Assembly: GCA_947450745.1 (NCBI GenBank)
Contig: CANFYD010000264.1
Span: 1 to 5,966 of the forward strand
Source of the DNA: Burkholderiales bacterium
GTDB lineage: Bacteria > Pseudomonadota > Gammaproteobacteria > Burkholderiales > Burkholderiaceae_C
Reading direction: 5' to 3'
DNA length: 5,966 bases
Every line of letters begins with the position of its first letter. Positions within the stretch are counted from its first letter, which is position 1. This document shows, piece by piece, positions 1-5,923 of the stretch. The position numbers and the translations under genes are program-made. A model generated the notes under the pieces. That model was not told the DNA's origin. It searched no databases and saw only the letters and a program-made list of their open reading frames with translations.

Positions 1-412
1 GCAGCGCGCCAAATTATTAAGACTAATTAAATTTACTGGGAGGGTCCCGGGGAAACATTTACGGGTGACTTGGTAATTTTTCACGCCAAAGCTGGGCTGC
101 TGTGGGTGATTGCGGGTTGTTGCGCTTGCGCTAGGCCGCGCTGTTGGTTGGAGCAGCGCTGTCAATTTGGGCGCTATGCGAACTTTATTCGGGTGCTTTG
201 CCGCGAGCAAGCCGCCGATCTGCCGATGAACGAGGGGATTCAGGGCCATATCATTTTTAGTGATTTCGGGGCCTTCGCCGGGCTGCTTCTGATCGTTGGA
301 TTCAATCGCGGGTCTCGATCCAATACTGGTCGCTTTGAGTACCAAGCGCTTGATTTCATTGACTTCTGCCGGCCCCGCCACCTTGAATAAATCTCGCGAA
401 GGAGTGTGTTTT
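1..412. other. 412-bp stretch without a recognisable gene
   Basis: The G+C content here is visibly lower than in the operon, most of all at 11-40. The minus strand has a stop-free frame from 444 to the left edge (about 148 codons); one in-frame ATG at 258-256 would give M-A-L-N-P-L-V-H-R-Q-I-G-G and onward. The plus strand is open in the complementary register from 31 to 387 with a stop at 388, starting only at a TTG (70), and its product is rich in Cys and Trp like an antisense shadow. Neither translation resembles a family I know, no ribosome binding site supports either, and third positions do not show the strong G/C bias of the neighbouring genes. It could be the 3' part of a minus-strand gene lying to the left, a decayed gene, or intergenic DNA. 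Confidence 0.3.
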
Positions 413-529
413 CGTAGGGCGGGTCGCGACCCGCGTGGTGGCGGTTACGGGTGGCAATTGGCGCAGCCCGGCCGATTTGGGGGAGCGGTGGCCGGCGGAG
501 GAAGCCCGCGGGTCACGACCCGCCCTACG
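413..529. mobile_element. 117-bp MITE-like/REP-like element with 23-bp inverted ends
   Basis: The ends at 413-435 and 507-529 are inverted copies matching at 22 of 23 positions (each begins CGTAGGGCGGGTCG from the outside; the single difference is in the centre). Each arm is itself nearly palindromic (GCGGGTCGCGACCCGC at 420-435), so either arm can fold alone. The 71-bp interior has no coding signal. The CGTAGGGCGGGT...ACCCGC motif resembles a small dispersed palindromic repeat family common between genes of many proteobacteria, recalled from general knowledge. No target-site duplication is evident at the edges, and no transposase is encoded, so any mobility would need a gene elsewhere. Confidence 0.7.
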
Positions 530-575
530 TGGCCGGTTGAACCAGAGCGCCGCCGAAGGATCCCGCGAACTAGCG

Positions 576-601
576 AGGGACGACTTGTGTTTCTCGTCCC
601 T
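576..601. repeat. perfect 8-bp stem-loop
   Basis: AGGGACGA at 576-583 and TCGTCCCT at 594-601 are perfect inverted repeats around a 10-nt loop. On the minus strand this is 127 nt beyond the aotP stop. It lacks a following T tract on either strand, so a terminator role is unproven; it may belong to the same repeat-rich region as its neighbours. Confidence 0.55.
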
Positions 602-615
602 AAAGTCATTAGACG

Positions 616-721
616 GGGCGATCTGTCCCCAAATCTCTAGTCAGAGGTGACAGAGCTACGCAAATCCCTAGTCAGATGAGGACAGAGCTACTCGCGGGTA
701 CGCTCGGGCGATCTGTCCCCA
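616..721. repeat. cluster of short direct and inverted repeats (units A-B-B-A)
   Basis: Unit A (GGGCGATCTGTCCCCA) occurs identically at 616-631 and 706-721, exactly 90 bp apart. Between them unit B, about 30 bp with the core CTAGTCAGA and the end GACAGAGCTAC, is tandemly present at 631-659 and 662-691 with few differences. The CTGTC of A and the GACAG of B are inverted, so A1 can pair with B1 (622-627 with 649-654, plus 2 bp past a mismatch) and B2 with A2 (677-686 with 712-721). From general experience, GGGGACAGAT-type motifs recur near REP and Y1 transposase loci in proteobacteria, but no transposase is seen here. Confidence 0.7.
677..721 (-). terminator. imperfect hairpin just after the aotP stop
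   Basis: Positions 677-686 and 712-721 can pair at 9 of 10 positions around a 25-nt loop, starting 6 nt after the aotP TAA. No T tract follows on the coding strand, so this is not a textbook intrinsic terminator. It may instead stabilise the mRNA 3' end, as REP-type hairpins do. It is built from the repeat units described for 616-721. Confidence 0.35.
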
Positions 722-727
722 GGTTCT

Positions 728-1495
728 TTATTTCAACCCTCCGCTCAAAAACTGCTGCAAGCGTGGGCTGTTGGGGCGGGTGAGGACGTCGCGGGGGTGG
801 CCTTGTTCTTCGACCACGCCTTGGTGGAGGAAGAGGGTGTGGTTGGAGACTTCGCGGGCGAAGCCCATTTCGTGGGTGACGACGATCATCGTGCGGCCTT
901 CCGCCGCCAGGTCGCGCATGACCTTGAGCACTTCGCCGACCAGCTCGGGGTCGAGCGCCGAGGTGGGTTCGTCGAACAACATCACTTCGGGCTCGACGGC
1001 CAGCGCGCGGGCAATCGCCACGCGCTGCTGCTCGCCACCGGACAACTGCGCCGGGTAGACGTTCTTGCGGTGCGCCACGCCGACGCGGGCCAGCAGCGCT
1101 TCGGCTTTTTCGATCGCTTCGGCCTTGCTCATGCCCAGCACGTAAATCGGTGCCTCGGTGACGTTTTCCAGCACCGTGCGGTGGCCCCAAAGGTTGAAGT
1201 TCTGGAACACCATGGCCAAGCGCGAGCGCCAGCGCTGCAGTTGTTTGGCATCGGCCGCCTTCAAGCTGCCGTCGCGGTCGCGCAGCAACTTCAGCTCTTC
1301 GCCGGCCAGCGACAAGCGGCCTTCGAACGGCTGCTCCAGCAGGTTCAGGCAGCGCAGAAAGGTGGATTTGCCGGAGCCGCTGGAGCCGATCAGCGTGATC
1401 ACGTCGCCCGTCTTGGCCGACAGCGACACGCCTTTCAGCACCACCCGGTCGCCGTAGCGTTTGTGCAGGTTTTCGACGATCAAGCTAGCGGTCAT
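728..1495 (-). CDS. aotP: ABC importer ATP-binding subunit, AotP/HisP family
   Basis: The 255-residue ATPase dimer powers uptake through AotQ/AotM. It is very similar along its whole length to enteric HisP (257-258 residues). All nucleotide-binding parts are intact: Walker A GSSGSGKST at 37-45, Q-loop Q98 in VFQNFNLW, signature LSGGEQQR at 151-158, Walker B VMLFDE at 171-176 with catalytic E176, D-loop SALD at 179-182, and switch H208 in VTHEMGFA. The charged RDRDGSLKAAD insert near 72-82 is a hallmark of the HisP-type polar amino acid ATPases. The C-terminal PRLQQFLSGGLK ends as in HisP. The gene starts 14 nt after the aotO stop, with only a weak purine stretch (GAGAAAG) ahead of it, so it is probably coupled to aotO. 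It is the last gene of the operon; a repeat cluster begins 6 nt after its TAA. Confidence 0.96.
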   Translation of the reverse strand: MTASLIVENLHKRYGDRVVLKGVSLSAKTGDVITLIGSSGSGKSTFLRCLNLLEQPFEGRLSLAGEELKLLRDRDGSLKAADAKQLQRWRSRLAMVFQNFNLWGHRTVLENVTEAPIYVLGMSKAEAIEKAEALLARVGVAHRKNVYPAQLSGGEQQRVAIARALAVEPEVMLFDEPTSALDPELVGEVLKVMRDLAAEGRTMIVVTHEMGFAREVSNHTLFLHQGVVEEQGHPRDVLTRPNSPRLQQFLSGGLK

Positions 1496-1509
1496 GGATC
1501 TGTGCTTTC

Positions 1510-2625
1510 TCAGGCGCCGAGCAGTTTGCCGGTGCGTAGGGAATTAAGCCCGGCGACCTTGCCGACCTTCATGCCGGCGCTGGCGAAGCGAACGAAATCG
1601 CGTGCGAAGAACAGGCCGTCGACTGGGCTTTTCAGCTCGGTCACCACGGCGCTGATCGGGTCGATCACATGGGCCAGCACATCGCCGGCCAACACGCTGT
1701 CGCCAGGTTGGTGCAAAAAGGTCAGCAGACCGGCCGCTTCGGCCTTGATCGGCATGCAGCCGGCCAGCGGTCGGGCGTCGCCGATGGCGGCAGGCAGAAC
1801 GGGCGCGGGCCCTGCGATGAGGCCGCGAAAGGTCAGAAAATCGAGGATGTTCTGGGCGTCGCGCTCGGCCAGGCTGTGCTCCACATCGGCCGCGCCGCGC
1901 AGCTCCACAGTGACGGACATGCAGGCCTGCGCGATCGGGAAACGGCCCTCGAACTGCTGCGCCCAATGCCACCAGCCCTGCGAGCAGGCTTCGTCGAACG
2001 GGTGGTCGCCCGACTCTTGCGCCAGCAGCGTGACGCGTGCGCCGATGAAGCGGGCCAGCGCCTCGCATTCGGGCCAGCACGGCGTTTCGGTGTAGAGGTG
2101 CATGACGGCTTGGGCGTCGCAGTGCAGGTCGAGCACGATGTCGGCATCGCAGCTCAAGCTCATCAGCGTGCGGCGCAGCGACTTCAGTTCGGTGTCGGCC
2201 GATGTGGCGTCCACCGCTTTTTTCAGCTCGCGGCGCAGCACGCGGGTGTTGTGCGCGCTGTCCTGGGTCAGCTCTGCTTCAGCAGCGGCAGCCGCAGCGG
2301 CGGTTTGATCGGGGTAGTGGCGGTTGAAGTTCTCGCCGGTGGTGGCTTCGAAGCGGCCTTGGTGGGTGTAGAGATGAAACTGCGACAGGCCGATCGGGTT
2401 GGCCATCGGCACCAGAATGATTTCGCCCAGCACTTGGCCGGCCGCCTGCAAGGCGGCGAGCTTCAAGCGCAGGTGGTGCGCGACCAGCATGCCGGGCAAT
2501 TCATCGGCATGCAGCGAGGCCTGGATGTAGGCCTTTTGACCACCAGCTTGGCCGAAGTGCAGCGAGACCAGCTCACGCTGGGTGCCGGGAGCGGGGGAGA
2601 GCAGGGGGTGGGTTTGGATCTGCAT
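1510..2625 (-). CDS. aotO: AotO-like succinylglutamate desuccinylase/aspartoacylase-family zinc hydrolase
   Basis: The 371-residue protein belongs to the AstE/AspA branch of the M14 metallo-carboxypeptidase fold, whose known members remove acyl groups from N-acyl amino acids. Predicted zinc ligands are H39 and E42 in HADE and H168 in DLHCD. The GENFNR motif at 97-102 matches the family's substrate-binding Asn-Arg. E241 in TVELRG is the likely catalytic glutamate. So the active site looks intact. The C-terminal part from about 288, with P-G-D at 307-309 and SPVDGLF at 333-339, resembles the family's lipoyl-like beta domain. There is no signal peptide, so it should be cytosolic. A run of seven alanines at 109-115 sits in a variable insert. 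The start is the ATG at 2625; an in-frame TTG at 2637 is possible, and neither has a good ribosome binding site. In P. aeruginosa the gene in this position, aotO, is of unknown function and, as I recall, not needed for uptake. The substrate here is unknown; an N-acylated basic amino acid is a guess. Confidence 0.88.
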   Translation of the reverse strand: MQIQTHPLLSPAPGTQRELVSLHFGQAGGQKAYIQASLHADELPGMLVAHHLRLKLAALQAAGQVLGEIILVPMANPIGLSQFHLYTHQGRFEATTGENFNRHYPDQTAAAAAAAEAELTQDSAHNTRVLRRELKKAVDATSADTELKSLRRTLMSLSCDADIVLDLHCDAQAVMHLYTETPCWPECEALARFIGARVTLLAQESGDHPFDEACSQGWWHWAQQFEGRFPIAQACMSVTVELRGAADVEHSLAERDAQNILDFLTFRGLIAGPAPVLPAAIGDARPLAGCMPIKAEAAGLLTFLHQPGDSVLAGDVLAHVIDPISAVVTELKSPVDGLFFARDFVRFASAGMKVGKVAGLNSLRTGKLLGA

Positions 2626-2680
2626 GAACACAATCAATCGAATTTCGGTGGAAGGGCATCAACTGGGCATCAAGCCCATT
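2626..2680 (-). promoter_or_regulatory. aotM-aotO junction with repeated TTGATGCC octamer and no visible ribosome binding site
   Basis: The 55-bp spacer has no recognisable Shine-Dalgarno sequence before the aotO ATG. On the coding strand the octamer TTGATGCC occurs three times at the junction: 2695-2688 (inside the last codons of aotM), 2673-2666 and 2662-2655. The copies are offset by 22 and 11 bp, about two and one helical turns. This could be a small tandem duplication or a protein-binding array within the operon; no known operator is recognised. Confidence 0.25.
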
Positions 2681-3379
2681 TCAGCGCGGCATCAAGGGCT
2701 TGAGCCAGCGCGCCTCGGCCTTGTGGAACAGCGCCACCAGGGTCAGCGTCATCAGCAGGTAAAAGCAAGCGGCGGTGATGAAGGCTTCGAACGGGATGTA
2801 GTGGGTCGAGTTGACTTGGCGCGCCGCGCCGGTGAGGTCAAGAATGGTGACGATGCTGGCCAGCGCCGTGCCGTGCAGCATGAAGATCGCCTCATTGCTG
2901 TAAGCCGGCAACGAGCGCCGCAGCGCCGACGGCAGCACGATGCGGCGGAACATCACCCAGCGGCTCATGCCGATCGCCTTGGCCGCCTCGATCTCGCCGG
3001 CGGGCAGCGCACGGATGCTGCCGGCGATGATCTCCGTCGTGTACGCGCAGGTGTTCAGCACAAAGCTCAGGCAGGCGCAGAACCAGGCCGAACTGAGCAG
3101 CGGCCAGAACACGCTGTCCCGCACCGCCTCGAACTGCGCCAGGCCGTAATAGATCAAAAACAGCTGGACCAGCATCGGCGTGCCGCGAAACACATAGGTG
3201 TAGATCCAGACCGCGCGCGACAGCCCGTTCAGCAGCCAGTGGCCGCGCAAGCTGCGCAACACCGCCAGCGGCACGGCCATCAGCAGGCCCAGCAGCAGCG
3301 AAATGACCAACAGCTGGAAAGTGGTCCAGGCACCACTGAAGTACAGCGGCAGGTTGTCGATGATGGTGTCGATGTTCAC
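2681..3379 (-). CDS. aotM: ABC importer permease, AotM/HisM family (GTG start)
   Basis: The second channel subunit has 232 residues (HisM has 238). The frame is open well upstream of this start, to 3661, but that part lies inside aotQ and reads as non-membrane, arginine/histidine-rich filler. I choose the GTG at 3379-3377 because it overlaps the aotQ stop as GTGA, has GGGAG 6 nt upstream (3390-3386), and gives a normal N-terminus (V/M-NIDTIIDNLPLYFSG). Family landmarks follow: Y-V-F-R-G-T-P at 62-68, LNTCAYTTEI at 108-117, the EAA loop at about 129-150 (GEIEAAKAIGMSRW...LP), PAYSNE at 158-163, and a terminal KAEARWLKPL that strongly resembles HisM. About five membrane segments can be seen. 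It pairs with AotQ to form the pore. The stop at 2681 lies 55 nt before aotO. Confidence 0.93.
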   Translation of the reverse strand: MNIDTIIDNLPLYFSGAWTTFQLLVISLLLGLLMAVPLAVLRSLRGHWLLNGLSRAVWIYTYVFRGTPMLVQLFLIYYGLAQFEAVRDSVFWPLLSSAWFCACLSFVLNTCAYTTEIIAGSIRALPAGEIEAAKAIGMSRWVMFRRIVLPSALRRSLPAYSNEAIFMLHGTALASIVTILDLTGAARQVNSTHYIPFEAFITAACFYLLMTLTLVALFHKAEARWLKPLMPR

Positions 3380-4080
3380 AAACTGCTCCCGCGCACGCCG
3401 ACCGAAAAGCGCTTTTGCAGCCGGTCGAACAGCAACTCCGACGCGCTGGTGAAGATGAGGTAGATGACGGCCACGGCCAAATAGAACATGAAGGGCTCGC
3501 GGGTGGTGCCGGCCGCTTGGCTGCCGCGCGTCATCAGGTCGGACAAGCCGATCACCGAGACGATGGCCGTGCTTTTGATCAGCACCAGCCAGTTGTTCGA
3601 CAGCCCCGGCAGTGCATGGCGAAACATCTGCGGGAAGGTGATGCGGCGGGATATTTGCCACGCGCTCATGCCGAAGGCCAGGCCGGCCTCGCGCTGGCCC
3701 GGCGGCACGGCCAAAAACGCACCGCGAAAGGCTTCGGTCAGGTAGGCCCCAAAAATGAAGCCTATCGTCAGCACGCCGGCGATGTAGGGGTTGATGTCCA
3801 CGTAGCCGTCGTAACCGAGGGCGGTGGCCAGGTTGTTGACGCCGACTTGCCCGCCGTAAAAGATCAACAGCATCAACACCAGGTCGGGCACACCGCGGAT
3901 CAGCGTGGTGTAGATGTGGGCAACACCGCGCGCCAACCGCGACTTGGACAACTTGGCCAACGCGCCCAGCAGCCCCAGCACCACGGCCATCAGCAGCGAG
4001 CTCAGGGCCACGCCCAACGTGACCACCGCGCCCTCCAACAGGCTGGGCAAAAAGTCCAGCAACAAACCATGCACAGCCAT
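3376..4080 (-). CDS. aotQ: ABC importer permease, AotQ/HisQ family
   Basis: The 234-residue integral membrane protein is one half of the inner-membrane channel that accepts the amino acid from the binding protein. It matches HisQ-type permeases in length (about 228-230) and layout. Hydrophobic spans lie near residues 17-40, 65-78, 100-118, 163-180 and 197-213. The conserved IRGVPDLV lies at 61-68. The cytoplasmic EAA loop that docks on the ATPase is at about 131-150 (EAGLAFGMSAW...P). The GLSNNWLVLIKSTA region at 159-172 is typical of this subfamily. The gene starts 6 nt after the aotJ stop, with only a weak purine-rich stretch (AAGAAG) ahead of the ATG, so translation is probably coupled. 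Its TGA overlaps the GTG start of aotM. The partner is AotM, and both dock on AotP. Confidence 0.94.
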   Translation of the reverse strand: MAVHGLLLDFLPSLLEGAVVTLGVALSSLLMAVVLGLLGALAKLSKSRLARGVAHIYTTLIRGVPDLVLMLLIFYGGQVGVNNLATALGYDGYVDINPYIAGVLTIGFIFGAYLTEAFRGAFLAVPPGQREAGLAFGMSAWQISRRITFPQMFRHALPGLSNNWLVLIKSTAIVSVIGLSDLMTRGSQAAGTTREPFMFYLAVAVIYLIFTSASELLFDRLQKRFSVGVRGSSL

Positions 4081-4086
4081 CGGGGA

Positions 4087-4872
4087 TTACTTCTTCGGCG
4101 AGATGTCGTAGGGGAAGTATTTGTCGTTCAACTTCTTGAACGTGCCGTTGCTGCTGACTGTGGCAATCGCGTCGTTGAACTTCTTGGCCAGCGTCTTTTC
4201 ATCGGCCTTGCGCATGCCCACGCCGGAGCCGACGCCGAAGTACTTGACGTCGTCGTAGACCGGGCCGACCAAGCTGAAGCCCTTGCCGTCCGGCTTGCTC
4301 AAAAAGCCCTGGTCGATGGCCACCAGGTCGGCCAGCGTCAGCGCGATGCGGCCCGACTTCAGGTCCAGAAAGGCTTGGTCTTGGGTGGCGTAGCGGACGA
4401 TTTCGCTTTGCTTGAACGTGGCGGCGGCAAAGGCCTCGTGGATGGTGGCGCGCTGCACGCCGATTTTCTTGCCTTTCAGGCCGGCAGCTGTGAACTCCAG
4501 CTTGGCATCGGCCTTGCCGGCAAAGCGGGCCGGCGTGTTGTAGTACGAGTTGGAAAAGGCAATCGCCTTTTTGCGCTCGTCGGTGACCGACAGCGAGGCA
4601 ATGATGGCGTCGATCTTGCGCGCTTGCAGGGCCGGGATCAGGCCGTCGAAGTCTTGCTGCACCAGCGTGCATTCGGCCTTCATCTCGGCGCAATAAGCCA
4701 TGGCGAGGTCGATTTCGAAGCCCTTGACCTTGCCGTCCGCACCCATTTCCGAGAACGGCGGGTAGGCGCCTTCAACGCCGATGCGGATCTTTTTCCAGTC
4801 CGGGGCCTGCGCTTGGGCTGCGAAGGTGCAACAGGCCAGAGCGGCGACGGCGAGCAGGTGACGTTTTTGCAT
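4087..4872 (-). CDS. aotJ: periplasmic basic amino acid-binding protein of the ABC importer (AotJ/HisJ family)
   Basis: The 261-residue protein is a family 3 solute-binding protein, close in length to enteric HisJ (260). Residues 1-21 are a Sec signal peptide: basic MQKR, a hydrophobic core, then AQA with likely cleavage after A21. The mature part starts with the lobe I strand IRIGVEGAYPPF and the family signature GFEIDL at 51-56. C61 and C68 have the same spacing as the disulfide pair of HisJ. Ligand residues align well by eye: Y37, the SLS segment 93-95, R100 (HisJ Arg77, binds the alpha-carboxylate) and D182 (HisJ Asp161, binds the alpha-amino group). HisJ Asp11 corresponds to E34, and the G-T-T segment near HisJ 119-121 is A-T-I here (142-144), so fine specificity may differ. 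Arginine/ornithine is favoured by operon order; histidine or lysine remains possible. A much longer frame exists upstream (to 5028), but the signal peptide and GGAG box fix the start at 4872. The stop lies 6 nt before aotQ. Confidence 0.93.
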   Translation of the reverse strand: MQKRHLLAVAALACCTFAAQAQAPDWKKIRIGVEGAYPPFSEMGADGKVKGFEIDLAMAYCAEMKAECTLVQQDFDGLIPALQARKIDAIIASLSVTDERKKAIAFSNSYYNTPARFAGKADAKLEFTAAGLKGKKIGVQRATIHEAFAAATFKQSEIVRYATQDQAFLDLKSGRIALTLADLVAIDQGFLSKPDGKGFSLVGPVYDDVKYFGVGSGVGMRKADEKTLAKKFNDAIATVSSNGTFKKLNDKYFPYDISPKK

Positions 4873-4954
4873 TGCTTCTCCAAAAAGGGAATCGGTTGGG
4901 TGAGTGGGGGCAGTTTGGCACAGGCCTGAAAATTGCTGAGTGGTCGACCCAAAC
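4873..4954 (-). promoter_or_regulatory. hydrolase-aotJ spacer with aotJ ribosome binding site and small dyads
   Basis: This 82-bp gap is the largest between genes on the coding strand and the only likely place for a promoter serving the transporter genes. A clear Shine-Dalgarno GGAG at 4881-4878 sits 5 nt before the aotJ ATG and decides that start. A 6-bp inverted pair (GTTTGG at 4913-4918, CCAAAC at 4949-4954) encloses two perfect 8-bp palindromes, CAGGCCTG at 4921-4928 and GGTCGACC at 4942-4949. I cannot find convincing -35/-10 boxes, an ArgR-type box, or a hairpin with a T tract. The dyads might be an operator or chance. Confidence 0.35.
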
Positions 4955-5923
4955 TCAGGGTTTGAGCGATTGCAAAAACGCCTGCACCGGCACCAGCGTG
5001 GCGGCCGGGTCTTCTTCTTGCGGCACATGGCCCAGTGCGGGGAAGGTCACCAAGCGGCTGCCGGCGATGTCGCGGGCAAAGGCCAGGCCGTTCTCGGGCG
5101 GTATCAAACGGTCGCGTCCGCCCCACAGGATCAAGGCGGGTAGATTCAGCGTCTTGATGCGGCCGGCGTCCTGCCCGGTTCGCATCTGCTCGAAGCGCTG
5201 CTGCAACGCGGCCCGGTTGCCTTCGCGCAGCGCCAGCTCGAAGTAGCGGTCCACCACCTCGGCGCTGACCTGCGCCGGGTCGCCATAGACATTGCGCACA
5301 CTGCTTTCGACCAGACTGCGCGGCAACACAAAATGGCTGAGCTGCCCCAGCAGCGGCAGACGTGCCAGTTTGAAGGCGAACGGAATCGACTGCGGCGCGC
5401 TGGCATAGCCGCCCGCATCGACCAAGATCAGCGCGGCCACGCGCGACGGCTGCGCGGCGGCCAGCTGCCAGGCGATTTCACCGCCGAGCGAATTGCCGCC
5501 CAGCACCACGCGGCTCAATTTCAAATGGTCGAGCAAGGCAACGGTGATGCCAACATCAGCGGCCTCGCTGTAGTCGCCGCTGAATTTGCCGCCTTCGGCC
5601 GGGCCGGTCAAGCCAAAGCCGGGCAGATCAAAGCTGATGACGCGGCGGGTTTTTTGCAGCTCACGCACCCAGCCTTCCCAGGTGTGCAAACTGGCCGAGG
5701 TGCCGTGCAGCAGCACGATGGGCAGCGGGTCGTCGGCCGGGCCTTGGTCGCGCAAATGGATCAGTTGGCCGCCCAGGTCGATGAAATCAGATGGCGGCAG
5801 CGCCCAGCGGGCGATCAGTTGCTGCAGCGGCCGGTCCGGTGCCTTGGTCGCCCCAAAGGCCAGCGCGCCCACCAACATCAGCACCCCGAAGACGCGCAGC
5901 CCCCAGGCGGCCAGCGTCGTCAT
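4955..5923 (-). CDS. alpha/beta hydrolase with N-terminal membrane anchor
   Basis: This 322-residue protein has the alpha/beta hydrolase fold. A hydrophobic segment at about residues 5-25 with no convincing cleavage site suggests a signal anchor, placing the catalytic domain outside the cytoplasmic membrane. The oxyanion motif HGTSAS starts at H73. The nucleophile elbow G-N-S-L-G-G puts the catalytic Ser at 145. The acid is likely D271 in GGRDRLIP and the base H299 in LGHVPQEEDP, so the triad is complete. Residues 175-255 form a cap region. The substrate cannot be read from sequence: members include esterases, C-C bond hydrolases, haloperoxidase-like enzymes and epoxide hydrolases. The ATG at 5923 is chosen because it overlaps an apparent upstream stop (ATGA) and keeps the anchor; no strong ribosome binding site is visible, which fits coupling. 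The frame stays open to the window edge, so a longer start is not excluded. The gene lies 82 bp before aotJ and may or may not share its transcript. Confidence 0.9.
   Translation of the reverse strand: MTTLAAWGLRVFGVLMLVGALAFGATKAPDRPLQQLIARWALPPSDFIDLGGQLIHLRDQGPADDPLPIVLLHGTSASLHTWEGWVRELQKTRRVISFDLPGFGLTGPAEGGKFSGDYSEAADVGITVALLDHLKLSRVVLGGNSLGGEIAWQLAAAQPSRVAALILVDAGGYASAPQSIPFAFKLARLPLLGQLSHFVLPRSLVESSVRNVYGDPAQVSAEVVDRYFELALREGNRAALQQRFEQMRTGQDAGRIKTLNLPALILWGGRDRLIPPENGLAFARDIAGSRLVTFPALGHVPQEEDPAATLVPVQAFLQSLKP

Noticed and set aside
296..650. Plus-strand open frames across the left repeats (296-640 and 435-650)
   Set aside because: They run through inverted repeats and hairpins, have no ribosome binding site and give Arg/Gly-rich low-complexity products.
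413..721. CRISPR array
   Set aside because: Repeats are few, differ in type and orientation, and lack regular unique spacers; no cas gene is present.
672..1190. Second minus-strand frame overlapping aotP
   Set aside because: An out-of-frame shadow of the ATPase gene, Arg/Pro-rich, while the aotP frame has every ABC motif.
797..2095. Long plus-strand open frame (432 codons) opposite aotP and aotO
   Set aside because: Antisense shadow in GC-rich DNA: it spans two well-supported minus-strand genes, is rich in Gln, Arg, His and Ala, and resembles no family.
2582..3463. Plus-strand open frame opposite aotM
   Set aside because: Same antisense effect; the minus-strand permease has all family motifs.
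3380..3661. Extra 94-residue N-terminus for aotM starting at 3661
   Set aside because: It lies inside aotQ in another frame, lacks membrane character, and would make the permease far longer than its family; the GTG at 3379 has a Shine-Dalgarno box and normal overlap.
3415..4929. Plus-strand open frame of 504 codons opposite aotQ and aotJ
   Set aside because: It covers two clear transporter genes on the other strand; its His/Gln/Arg-rich composition is what reverse reading of high-GC codons gives.
4873..5028. 52-residue N-terminal extension of aotJ
   Set aside because: It precedes a complete signal peptide and a good GGAG box at 4872, and part of it lies inside the hydrolase gene.
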